A stretch of 55,787 nt of DNA from the NCBI GenBank assembly GCA_004369045.1, contig ML213522.1, positions 506,882-562,668 of the forward strand. The letters are read 5' to 3'. A model generated the notes under the pieces. It was not told where the DNA came from and searched no databases. It saw only the letters and a program-made list of their open reading frames with translations. Below, in pieces: positions 11,432-21,658 of the stretch. Positions within the stretch are counted from its first letter, which is position 1. Every line of letters begins with the position of its first letter. This DNA comes from Heliocybe sulcata. Lineage: Eukaryota; Basidiomycota; Agaricomycetes; Gloeophyllales; Gloeophyllaceae. The position numbers and the translations under genes were made by a program.

Positions 11432-13266
11432 ATGGCACTGGCGACGAGAACCATACTGGTCGCGCTTGGGGCGGCGCTGGGAGCGGCGGCACAAGGGTGC
11501 CGGGAGACGAAGGTCGCGGTGCTAGGTGCTGGATTGTCGGGCGTTGAGGCTGCCGTACGTGTCTTCTCCTCTCACTCCCGTTGCCCCAGGCGTCTGAACG
11601 TGAACCGGTAGAAATCGCTCTCAAATGCGGGAGTAAGCGACTTCTTGATACTTGAGTACAACTCCGATATCGGCGGACGCGTCGCGCACACGACTTTCGG
11701 AGAGGATGCGGATGGGAACCCGTACACGGTTGAGTTGGGTGCGAACTGGGTGCAAGGGCTTGGTACACCCGGAGGGCCGCAGAATCCGATCTGGACATTG
11801 GTACGTAACGCTTCTCCCCTCTGACATCCTCACCGCCAACGCGCTCATCCAATTCGCCCTGACAGGCCCAGCGTTACAACCTAAGTAACACCTACTCCAA
11901 CTATTCCTCCATCCAAACTTTCTCCTCGACCGGCGCGAACGACTTCACTGCCCTCCTCGACGACTTCGAAGACGCCTATGCATATGTCGAGCAGGATGCG
12001 GGGTATATCCTGACGGAGGGTCTGCAGGACCGTAGCTTCAGGAGCGGGCTGAGCCTGTCGGGTTGGAAGCCGATGAGGGACATGGCCGCGCAAGCAGTAG
12101 AGTGGTGGGAGTTTGATTGGGAGTATGCTTTTCCTCCTGTGCGTATGTTGGTTGCTGCAAGTGCGTTGGGAGCTAACAGATGGTTGCGTACAGGAACAAA
12201 GTTCGCAAGAGTTTGCCATTGTGAATTACGTGCGCGTCTAGCATTTTCTCGATCACTGAGCCCATATGCTGATATCCACGTCTCAGAACACTACGTTCTA
12301 CCAATTCTCCGACGAGAACAACTATGTGTGGGACCAGCGCGGCTTCAATACATTTATCAAGGGCGAAGCATATACATACCTGAAGCCAAATGACACCCGA
12401 TTACTCTTGAATACGGTCGTCACCAACATCACGTACAACGACACCGGCGTCAGGATCGACAACGCCGATGGTAGCTGTGTCACCGCAGAGTACGCGATCT
12501 GCACATTCTCGTATGTCGCACCTGCTCGACTCCTTTCTCTCCGTTGTACTGAATGCAATGTAGTCTCGGTGTCCTGCAGAACGACGACGTTACATTCTGT
12601 CCGGCCCTGCCGACCTGGAAGCAAAAGGGGATCGCCACCTTCTCCATGGGAACGTACACGAAAATCTTCTTGCAATTCCCTCCCGACCAAGTGTTCTGGG
12701 ACAAGTCGTATCAGTTCCTTCTCTACGCCGACCCCTACACCCGTGGCTACTACCCAGTCTGGCAGAGCCTGGATACAGAAGGTTTCCTGCCAGGATCCGG
12801 GATCCTCTTCGTCACCGTGGTAGACAACGAGAGCTACCGTGTCGAAGCTCAGACCGACGACGAGACCCTTGCCGAGGTCCTGGGTGTCTTACGCTCCATG
12901 TACCCTAACACCACCATCCCCGAACCAACCGCGTTCTACTACCCGCGCTGGTCACAGGAGCCCTGGGCGCGCGGCTCGTACTCGAACTGGCCGCCAGGCA
13001 CGACGCTGGAGATGCATCAGAACCTTCGCGCCAATGTGGGGCGGCTGTGGTTCGCGGGCGAGCATACGAGTGCGGAGTACTTTGGTTTCCTGCAGGCTGC
13101 TTATACGGAGGGGCAGATCGTAGGACAGAGCGTTGCTGCGTGCGTGAAGGGAGCGTGTACGCCGGAGGTCGATTATCCGAATATGAGGGGGAGCACGTCG
13201 CCGGCGGAGTATACTCCGGCGAATGGCTGGATTGTCTCGTCTTTCTTGACTTATGGGTTTGACTAG
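11432..13266 (+). CDS. Secreted polyamine oxidase / flavin amine oxidase
   Basis: FAD-dependent amine oxidase of about 520 residues. Enzymes of this family oxidise polyamines or other amines and release H2O2 and an aldehyde. The start gives MALATRTILVALGAALGAAA, a signal peptide. It is followed directly by VAVLGAGLSGVEAA, the Rossmann dinucleotide-binding GxGxxG, then LILEYNSDIGGRV with the FAD-ribose acidic residue and the GGR loop, and VELGANWVQGLG. Introns fall after EAA, WTL, FPP, IVNY and in CTFS. The last exon, 12592-13266, carries the substrate region and the C-terminal FAD motif LWFAGEHTSAEYFGFLQ. Several N-x-S/T sites (NYSS, NITYN, NTTIP) suit a glycosylated secreted protein. The frame is open throughout. 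Polyamine oxidase is the best fit, but the exact amine cannot be read from sequence. Confidence 0.88.
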
Positions 13267-13462
13267 TGACGGTTTGGTTATGGCTAGTAATGCTACAAAT
13301 GCAGTAGTATTCTGGCTGCATTACGACGAGTACTACTATCCGGCCGCAGTTTCGTGGCTAAATTTGTGGCACTGTGGCTTGAAGGGAGATCCAACCGAAA
13401 TGAGCCTCGATCAAAATGCGGGGTATGTCCGTAAGAGGCAGTCCTACTTCCGAAAAGGGACT

Positions 13463-13470
13463 TGACGTCA
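13463..13470 (+). promoter_or_regulatory. CRE-like site TGACGTCA, copy 1
   Basis: Perfect palindromic CREB/ATF (fungal Atf1) site 123 bases upstream of the ATG at 13593. Confidence 0.65.
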
Positions 13471-13477
13471 CGCCCTA

Positions 13478-13485
13478 TGACGTCA
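13478..13485 (+). promoter_or_regulatory. CRE-like site TGACGTCA, copy 2
   Basis: A second perfect site lies 15 bases centre to centre from the first. A weak TATA-like TATGGTATAAG follows at about 13493. Confidence 0.65.
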
Positions 13486-13592
13486 GGGCGGTTATGGTAT
13501 AAGTGCAGGGAAAGAAGTTGTGGCTCCCTCTACACCGCGTTGCTCTTGACTACTTTCCTTGTCTTGAAATATACTAGCCCATACAAACGAAA

Positions 13593-14142
13593 ATGAGCGA
13601 CGAATACGCTAGCACTGGCTACAAGGGTTCCTTGGTCAACAACTGTGAGTGCAGAGGCCTGCTCATAGGGAGACTTCTTGTCTGACGAGCGGGTGCAGCT
13701 GAGGATGGGCGGGAAAAGATTCCCGACGCTACCGCGAACTACCCTCCAGAAGGTGACTGTGAGTGCTCAGTTACGAACCACTATGAGGCATAGCTCATTG
13801 CTTGTATCAGCAACCTCGTCAGGCGGATGGGGTTCCTCCAGCAACCCGCACTCTGCAGCATCGCAACGAGGGCATCCAGAGAAGGCGGACAACTACGGGT
13901 TGGTTGACCAGTCCATCCAAGGTGGACCGGGTCGGCAGGAGCAGGATGCTCAGCAGGGCGTGGACAGGTCGAGTCGAAGGGAGTACGAGCATGAACAGAG
14001 CCAGGGGTTGAACCCGTACGGCGCGAGTAGTATGGACAGCCGGAGAGCGGGTGATGAGGCGCTCGCGAGTAAATATCGAGGCTCGAGGGATACGAACGAA
14101 TACGAGACGGGTGCGACTATGGAGAATGATATCGGGGCGTAG
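13593..14142 (+). CDS. Small hydrophilic disordered protein
   Basis: Three exons (13593-13644, 13699-13758, 13811-14142) encode 147 residues with no stop in the joined frame. It begins MSDEYASTGYKGSLVNN. The rest is rich in Ser, Gly, Gln, Arg and Asp/Glu (for example GGPGRQEQDAQQG and RREYEHEQSQG), without hydrophobic stretches, Cys or Trp beyond one. It should be an intrinsically disordered, soluble protein. Such compositions occur among stress- or conidiation-associated fungal proteins, but I cannot match a named family. Twin CRE sites upstream hint at control by a stress-responsive bZIP factor, which is inference. It follows the amine oxidase in the same direction with about 330 bases between. 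Confidence 0.65.
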
Positions 14143-14991
14143 TGGAACACCCGGCGGACTTGCACACCATGAAGTGTATTCATATATTGTACGAATAGCG
14201 CCTCTCGTATACTCGGTGATTTACGAGGCAAAACTAATCTACCCTAAGTGGCGTCCAAGCTAGAGTCGAAGGCGAGGAGACATAAAAGTGCCAGCAAACG
14301 CAAACCATTGTAAGCGGGCGTCTCAAACGTGAAAGAGAGGGAGAGCAGTCAACCTATTGCGACACAAGGTAAAATGCCGTGGTGTTGGGGGAGAGGCCGG
14401 TGCGTCGAAGGCCGGAGGCCGTTTCGTGTACCGAGATTCAGATATCGATGTGGCATAAGCCACAGTTGAGTGGCGACCAATCACAAGCCACGACGTCGGG
14501 TGACCAGCGCGCGCGGGAGTCGGCTACAAGCCAAAATCCGGGCTACAGCAAACGCACCAGATGACACAGAAACTGGCGGAGGGTCGAATAGATGAGCTCG
14601 ATTCCAACGAGCAGGTGAAGCTTGTGAAGGATGAGAAAAGAAAGAGTGGGTTGATGCGTTGTGCTGAGCTGGAATGAATGACAATACGCGATTGGTCTCT
14701 CGTCACATTTAGCTCCAATTGACTAAACACAAGCTCAAGCCGCTCGCCCCTCATTCCTTCAGTAGAGCTTGCTTGGCATACTAACTATTGAATCCATTGA
14801 ACGGGAGCGTCACCTCCGTCACAGTACATTGCACGGGATGGAGAGTTGCGAACGTAAGTTGCCGGCAGGAAGCACTCTATTCATCGATAGCATCGATAGC
14901 CTGACGTCTCTACGTTCGTGCTCTGGGTGACACGTCCTACAGCTACCTTTACTGCCTCAAAAGCTGCAGAACAGTGCTCATTATTTTGGTC
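14143..14991. other. Intergenic, nothing recognised
   Basis: Low-coding-potential sequence between the disordered protein and the second orphan gene. Short antisense frames around 14480-14750 have no family features. Confidence 0.4.
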
Positions 14992-15446
14992 ATGTCCTCG
15001 AGTCGTACCTTGTCCCCGACTGTAAATGAGCCGACCGGCGTCCCAAGCCCGGAAGAAGTCGCACAGGCAATTGCGATTCTCCAGAGGGCATTGCCACCGT
15101 ACACTGTACCGATCGTCAGATCGCCAGTGGCGCCTCAGGTCATTGTTCAATATTACCCCTGCGGACAGAACGCGGCTTTTGGGAGGGAGACATTGAAGGC
15201 TGCTGGTTATGCCGTAGGGAAGCGCCTGGATCCATGTTGACCTTCTGTTGATTCCTTGCACGACAGAGATCCATGGAGTTTTTCTATGACCACTTCAAGT
15301 TCTCCGGCGGCGAGTGCTGTGTCCGGATGCAGTTCAAAAATGGATTCGACGAGACTGGTACTATTCAGCAGGCCGATATTGGACCTAGTAGTGGGTGGGA
15401 GGAGCTCATGGACAGTGTGGAGGTGTTAATACTGTACAGGATGTGA
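14992..15446 (+). CDS. Small orphan protein, paralogue of 10324-10714
   Basis: Two exons (14992-15213 and 15267-15446) encode 133 residues. An in-frame ATG at 14974 would add six residues. The conserved core is PQVIVQYYPCGQNAAFGR, then LKAAGYA, the intron, FFYDHFKFSGGECCVRMQF and GWEELMDSVEVLIL before the stop. Sequence blocks and intron position match the minus-strand gene at 10324-10714. The two are clearly diverged duplicates, now in opposite orientation around the amine oxidase and the disordered protein. There is no signal peptide, no membrane segment and no recognised domain. Aromatic and charged residues alternate in a way that suits a compact domain. Function is unknown. Confidence 0.65.
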
Positions 15447-16888
15447 TGCTTAGATATGAGAGGCAGAGGGCAGCAGGGCAAGGGTATAACGTTGAAAGAA
15501 TCGGCAGTAGATGTCGACGCCACGGAGCAGACCTCAGCACTTCCACGATAAATTGCGCTGATAGATCTTCACGTTGTTCGTTTGCCATAGGTAAGGATGA
15601 TCATATCATCTTGAGTTCCAAGCTGCGCGCTGGATCTTGAGGGCTCCCAGGAAGTGCTTATCATTTAAAACGGAGCGCGAGTAAGCTTGAGCAACGCCGG
15701 GAGGATGGACGGATGACCGTACCGTCGCGGCATGGAAGATTTATGGACACCCATAGCGGGCAGGCTGTAGCAGCGGAGTATCAACGGTCGATCCAAGGAG
15801 GCACAGGCGAGGGTCCTGAGATTTCTCGTACGGTCCTATCTGACAGTCCTGACTGTCATATTGGTTACCGTATGATTCGTTCAAGTTGTAACCTGCGAGA
15901 CTGGAACCCTTCATCGGAGGTATATGTAAGCCTAGATGTCTGTAGTAGGCTTGCATGGCACTGGTGGGTCAGCTTCCACGGCTGGCGCAGCGGCCTCATG
16001 GAGAGCTGAATCAAGTCCCAATTATGCTGTCCTTGACTTGTGACAGCCGCAGAAACATCCTCGCGCCCCAGCTGTCATGCATATAAAGGTGGATGGAGGC
16101 GAAGAACGAGCAGCAGCGACCATTCGGAAGTGCAGACATCGAGCAGTGCGGCTGCGTAACCTATCGCAGGCAAAGTTGCAAGCGCAGAGATCTACCGGTA
16201 CCCGGGATCGCCTTCAGTTCAGAACACGACTCCACCTGCGTAGTGGGATATCGCCAAAGCGAGCTGAATTGCGAGAAATTCCTACTACAATGTCGTCCAC
16301 AGACCGGCTTCGCTGAGAGCTATTTGCCTATACGAGAATATTTGGTATAACCAGGGTATATCGCTCAGCTCTCTCCGCGGGACCGAGAGCCAAGATAGGA
16401 ACAGAGAGCGGTGAGTGTCGGATCCAGCAGGTGAGACAATCCAAGTCACCAGATTCAGAGGATTGTGGTCCGCAAGCCACCGTCCTCGCCGACTCCAGAA
16501 AGCACGCATCTTGGGAGGGGATTTTGTACTGACTTGTTTACTGGTGAGAGGGGGCTCGCGGGCCGCCGACGCGCTGAAGGAATTTTGAGACATTGGGTTC
16601 ACCTGCAATTGCAAGTTTGCAAAAGGAGTTAGGAAGCGGACGAACGGTAATGTCTTGGTTTGTCAGCTTCGGGTCAAACACAACCAAATACGCCAGTCAC
16701 ACTCGAGTAACGTCCTTGGTCATCGTGTGCGACGACTTGCACGACGCTGCAACAACGACTACTCTCGGTTTCTGCAGGCCAGCGAGCTTAGACTATTCCA
16801 TCACCATCTCTCTTGACCATTTCTGACGACAGCGACACCGTTTACACGTCTTTCGCCGCTCCTTATATCCCGCTAATCTCGGAGCCTC
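15447..16888. other. Intergenic, nothing recognised
   Basis: No family-like coding was seen. The right end should hold the promoter of the MYND-finger gene; a pyrimidine-rich run at 16800-16830 precedes its ATG. Confidence 0.4.
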
Positions 16889-19751
16889 ATGAGAGAGTCA
16901 AGCTTTGCGTTTCCCGCCCAAAATCGGGCTTGTGTCTGTATATCGTCGCAACTCTATGATAGACGAGGTGAATACAACATAGTTCCTACACGAACAGATG
17001 ACCTTAGCCGCGTTGCGCCCGCAGCTCTCGACACCGAGTCGGCCCTGCCGCTCTTTAACTCTCTCACCCATCTCGTTTACCTCACCTCGACCTCACCTCG
17101 AATACGCGAAATAATGACCATGGATGGCGGTCTCGAGCGCCTCGTTCGCATCCTCCACGACTTCTGCATCTGCCCGCCACCTCCTGAGAACCCACAACTG
17201 ATCTACGGTCTCTCTCCTCCCACTTCCCGATCGCCCAAAGTCGTCCCGACTCTCAATCCCTCGTCCTGGGACAAGCACGCGGCCTACCGCTTTTCGCTCG
17301 CCTTCCAGAGTCTCGTCAACATCGGCGTGCGTGGGAGCGAGCACATCCGCAGTCGCGTCGTCCAGGCGGGAACTCTGGACGTCGTCGGCATGATTCTGGA
17401 GGCGTGGTTGGTGAGCAAGGGCTTTGCGGTAGGTCCCAGCAGTAGCGCGACGGGAATGCCGAGGGAAACGCGGGAGCAGCGCGCGGCGAGGAGGGCGGCC
17501 GTGTTGGAATCCAGGCAGCGGGATCAGGTGCAGCTGATACAGGCACAGCTGGAGAGTGTCATACGCGCAGAGAGGGCGTCGTCGGTAACGGGGCTTCCCA
17601 GTGCTGAGGTACGTGTCGATCTGTTTCGATCGCTCAGGGTCGCTCAGCGGGTTCAGGATGTGCAGATGTCAGATGCTGCCGCGATGGAGAGGCGAAGCAT
17701 CAGCTCGGCCACCGTCATCCCGTCAGACTCCACATTCACCCGAAATCAGCCTACAGAACCGTCATCCGCTATATCGGATGCGGAGACATCGACCGACAAC
17801 TCGACTGCAACCACGCCCGTGACCTCCGGTACGCCCACTGGCGCTGTCGTGATCCCTGTGCGCGAGCGAAGCGGCACTATCATCGCGCGACCCTCATGGG
17901 ACCCCACGGGTGAAGTACTGCGGGGCCGAAACCGACGGCAACATGTGCCCTCAACCTCGAATTCTACCGACAACTCCCGACCAGAGACTGAGACGGAAGA
18001 CGATGGCGATGTGGACATGGACGCGTCCATCACGCACGATACGGACACGTCTCCTTCTCCGCAGAGGCGCCCGTTCACGACCCCGCGCCGCGCTGTGGGT
18101 ATCGTGTCCGAGTCTCCGCCCGCGAACCCTGCTGGCCCTTCTACGGAGATGAACGCGGAGCCCCATATTATCATCAACCCCGAGGAGCTTGGTGCGAATG
18201 GCGTGGGTGTCGAGGATGGGATTGTGAGTCTTGAGCCGAACGACGACTTTGCGATGGGTGCGCCGCCTGGGGCACCTGGTGCTATCGATGATACGCCTAC
18301 CGTGCGTAGAGCTGAGGATATGATCGGTCCCGCCGATAATGAGACGCCGAGAGCTGGGCCGACTACACTGCCAAATGCTTTGCCGATGCCGACGCCTGGA
18401 CGGGAGCCCAGCATACGTGCTGCTGGAGCGTCTCGTATTGCAGGCCTTCGCGCCGCGGCGCAAAATGCAGAGGCTGGTGCGACGGCTGGGACTAATCCTG
18501 CTGAGGGCCGACACCATCACCACCACCACCACCACCATCGGGATAGCGCTGAGACTGGACCATATAGGGATGAAGATGTGTTGTTGAGTTTGCAGCTGCT
18601 CGCGTATCTGAGCAAGTACCCGCATGTGAGGCAGGCGTTCTATAAGCCGCGTGCGAGTTTCCATCCGGCCACTGTGAATTTGCCCCAGCGGAATGGGTAT
18701 CAGGCGACTGCTGGTTCTTCTGTGTCTGCGTCCGCTGCCTCTGGCTCCTCATCGGCAACCCCTGCATCACGCGCTGTTGGATTGGGATCGACGCCGTCGA
18801 AGGAGATCCACGGATTTTTCAAGAGCCTTGGAAGGGGAAAAGAAAAAGAGAAGCAGCCCCAGAGGCCAGTTTCGCCACCGCCGCCGCCTTCAGCCGCGCC
18901 TGTGAGGCACACAAATGTGTTTTCGTTGGTTGAGCGGTTTACATTCCGGCCGAGCTCGAGTGAGGCTGATTTGCCGAATGCGCCGCCGCCGGTGCCGCAT
19001 GAGATTCAGTATTGGGCAGGCGCGATTATGAGGAACGCATGTCGGAAGGATGACAGTCGGGGTGGGATCCGCCAGTGCGCTAACAGTGAGTTCTGGTATT
19101 CTTTTGTTAGGCGATGAGGAGCTGATAGGCGTTTGGGAAGTGTTGTGTGGCAAATGGGAGTCGTACCCTCGGGAGTTCGCAAAATGCAGGCGGTGTCGGA
19201 AGGCGAAGTATTGTGGGAAAGAATGCCAGAGCACCGCATGGAGCGAGGGCCACCGGTTCTGGTGCAGCGCGAAGGATGGGGATGACGATGCGGAGCATGG
19301 CGAGCACTCGAGAGGCGCGGCATCTGGCGATGCCGCCCGCGCAGACCGCAGAGCTGAACGCGAACGCGCAAGGCAGAGAGAACGGCAGGATCGGGCGGCT
19401 GGGGGAATCGATACCAGCCAGGTCAATCAGGCGGTTGCGAATGCGTTTAGGTCGACAGCCAACTTGGTGAATCCTAATGCGATGGTACCGCAGCCTACTG
19501 GTGGTCGTCCGCCATGGAATATCAATTTTGATTTGACGAGACGGGTGAGGCCGCCGCGGTTGCCGATCGACCATCCAGAGCCTTCACCGTCCCCGGTTGG
19601 GAGGAGGAGAGCGGAGACTGTGGGGACAATTGGGGATGTGAGGTTGCAGCCGCCGCCGCTGCCACCGAGGCTTCAGGACGTGGAAGACACGCCTATGATT
19701 GATGATTCAACGGCGATCGTGGGTGTGGAGGATGATATGGTCTTGGGGTGA
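16889..19751 (+). CDS. samB: MYND-finger protein, samB/MUB1 type
   Basis: Three exons (16889-16967, 17025-19085, 19141-19751) encode about 916 residues. The first intron is 57 bases and open, so an unspliced reading would wrongly add RGEYNIV and following residues. Removing it gives YDRRALDTESALPLFNSLTH. Conserved blocks are the N-terminal FAFPAQNRACVCI, the helical REIMTMDGGLERLVRIL and AFQSLVNIGVRGSEHIRSRVV. A long disordered Ser/Thr/Pro/Ala middle contains a run of nine or ten His near 18512-18540. The C-terminal MYND zinc finger includes CRRCRKAKYCGKEC and WSEGHRFWC, with the first Cys pair at CANMLCGKWE across intron 2. In yeast, Mub1 pairs with the Ubr2 ubiquitin ligase in degrading Rpn4. 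Aspergillus samB affects morphogenesis and septation. The same job here is inferred from family membership. Confidence 0.9.
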
Positions 19752-20067
19752 TGTGTGTTTCTTCTGTGTGCTTTCACAACCTATTCGCATACTGGACGTT
19801 TCCACTATTTGCCTTACGTCCCCAACGCTCCTTCGTTCAGTACACATGTTACCCTGTATACTCGCATTATCTATTTACCAAGTTTGAGATTCCTTGCTCG
19901 TTTCTGTGTCTAAGATTGTGTCCTAAGACTAAGACTTGTGTCCGCAGAGATGCAGTGACGGTCACACCAGTGACGTTCTAGGAAATTCGATTCACGTGAC
20001 CGTGTCTACTTATATGAGTGAAATTTCTGACCAAGTCGGCGAGTTGTCCTCTGCGGTTTACCTCAGT

Positions 20068-20075
20068 TTCTAGAA
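20068..20075 (+). promoter_or_regulatory. Candidate heat-shock element TTCTAGAA
   Basis: Perfect inverted nTTCnnGAAn pair 13 bases upstream of the HSP10 ATG. Only two units are clear, so it is a minimal site and may lie in the 5' leader. Confidence 0.4.
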
Positions 20076-20087
20076 CCCCTTTCTGCA

Positions 20088-20583
20088 ATGGTTTGTGTCG
20101 CTGCTCGTAGCTACCATTCAGACTCTAATCTGTTTCCGTGCTTTGCAGGCTTCCCAGGCGACGTTCAAGTCTATCAAGTCTCTGGTCCCTCTGCTCGACC
20201 GCGTCTTGGTTCAGCGGTTCAAGCCGGAAACCGTGCGTTCATGTCGATATCGATTGGAATGGCCGAAGGACTGAGTTTGTCACAGAAAACCTCGACTGGC
20301 ATCTTCCTGCCCAGCTCAACGACGAACAACCCCTTGAACGAGGGTACCGTGATTGCTACGGGTCCGGGAGCGCCAAATAAGGATGGCCAGGTTGTCCCGA
20401 CCCAGGTGAAGACGGGTGACCGTGTGCTCTTGCCGAGCTGGGGTGGCAACGCTATCAAGGTTGGCGAGGAGGTGAGTGGTGCTTGACCTGGGTTTGTGAT
20501 TACGTCGAAGTCTTACTCTTTGTTTCGTGCAGGAGTACTACCTCTTCAAGGACCAAGAGATCCTGGCAAAGATACAGGAGTAG
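20088..20583 (+). CDS. HSP10: Chaperonin 10 (HSP10/GroES), mitochondrial
   Basis: Co-chaperonin of the HSP60 folding chamber in the mitochondrial matrix. Four exons (20088-20090, 20149-20232, 20286-20471, 20533-20583) encode 107 residues, the usual length. Exon 1 is the ATG alone, so the protein begins M-ASQATFKSIKSLVPLLDR. The family signature LVPLLDRVLVQR is followed by the mobile loop KTSTGIFLP, which contacts HSP60. GTVIATGPG, GDRVLLPSWGG and the C-terminal EYYLFKDQEILAKI complete the fold. The start choice is supported because any unspliced reading through the first intron adds unrelated residues and loses the signature frame. No separate cleavable leader is visible, as usual for this protein. 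Confidence 0.94.
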
Positions 20584-21658
20584 AGTATAAAGGTCCTTGG
20601 CGCGTCGTGATGGGTTCATTTATGGGTTGGCAAAATTACGTATCTATCTCCTGCATATCTCGTACTTAATTGCATTAGCTTTGACATTGTATCGCATCGC
20701 ATATCATCCCCGCTCGTCATCAGATCTCTGTCCACCCTGTGCGCTGTCGCTTGTAAACGTGTAGAATGTGTGGGCACGTACCACCCAACTTTCAAGGAGC
20801 GTATATCGACAGCGCAGTCAAGCTCGTAGGATACTCAAAAGACGACGATTCCGTGGCAGATTTTTTGGGAGTGTATGAAGCTGTGGCTGCACCAACGACG
20901 CAGCTGCAGACGTCACGTCGGCATTGCAAGTTCAAAGAAGACATACGTGGCCAGTATTGATCGACTTGACTCGTCGATCTCCTATGCAATGGGAGCAGTA
21001 GTGGACGCAGTTTCATGTAGCCTGCCCTCTAGTATGTGCCACAGATCTCTTGTATCAGCAGCAATACGCCCCGCAGATCTTATAATTCAGTCTCAATAGC
21101 GTTCTCAAGTTGCACCGCAGAATGAAGATGGTCGCGAAACGTCTTCGGCACGTATGCAGTACCATCGACTGTCACGACGTCGAGAGGAACAAGGACTCAA
21201 AGGAGCACCCTTCCGCCCTCGTCCGCCCTGGATGTGGCTGACCAGTGCCTCTCATCACTCCATCCCCATGGCTCGAAGGCCACTCCCAACTCATTATAAT
21301 ACCGGAGGACCCACCAGGCATGTGATATATGCGGTCAATCGTGGTCACGTCGATCCTCCATTCCAGTAGACAGATTGGTTCATCGACATCTCTGGGATCT
21401 CCAAGTTGTCGCGAGCCGATATCATCCAACCTGGCATGTTCGGCTCCAACACTCAGCAGTTCGTCACGTCACGGACTGTAGTGCGTGAATGCAGATTCGG
21501 AAGCTGATTCGTCGACGTGATCAAGTACTGGGAGAAATCAGGATACTTCTCCTAAAGTCTGCCTACCGGCGTACCAATTCGACTGAATTACGCCGAGTCC
21601 AACAGTTCACTCATGAGCCGGTATAGAACGATATCAGAACCTTCCGAGACGCACTTCC
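20584..21658. other. Intergenic between HSP10 and the GMC gene
   Basis: Convergent 3' ends. A minus-strand frame of 85 codons at 21172-21429 has somewhat protein-like composition but matches no family I know and has no clear splice partners. Otherwise nothing was recognised. Confidence 0.4.

Noticed and set aside
18512-18540. His-tract that looks like a purification tag
   Set aside because: It lies inside a natural low-complexity exon with mixed CAC/CAT codons, so it is a native repeat.
17746-18664. Long antisense frames opposite the samB exon (222 and 237 codons)
   Set aside because: They are shadows of a GC-rich low-complexity exon; composition mirrors the sense strand and no family motif is present.
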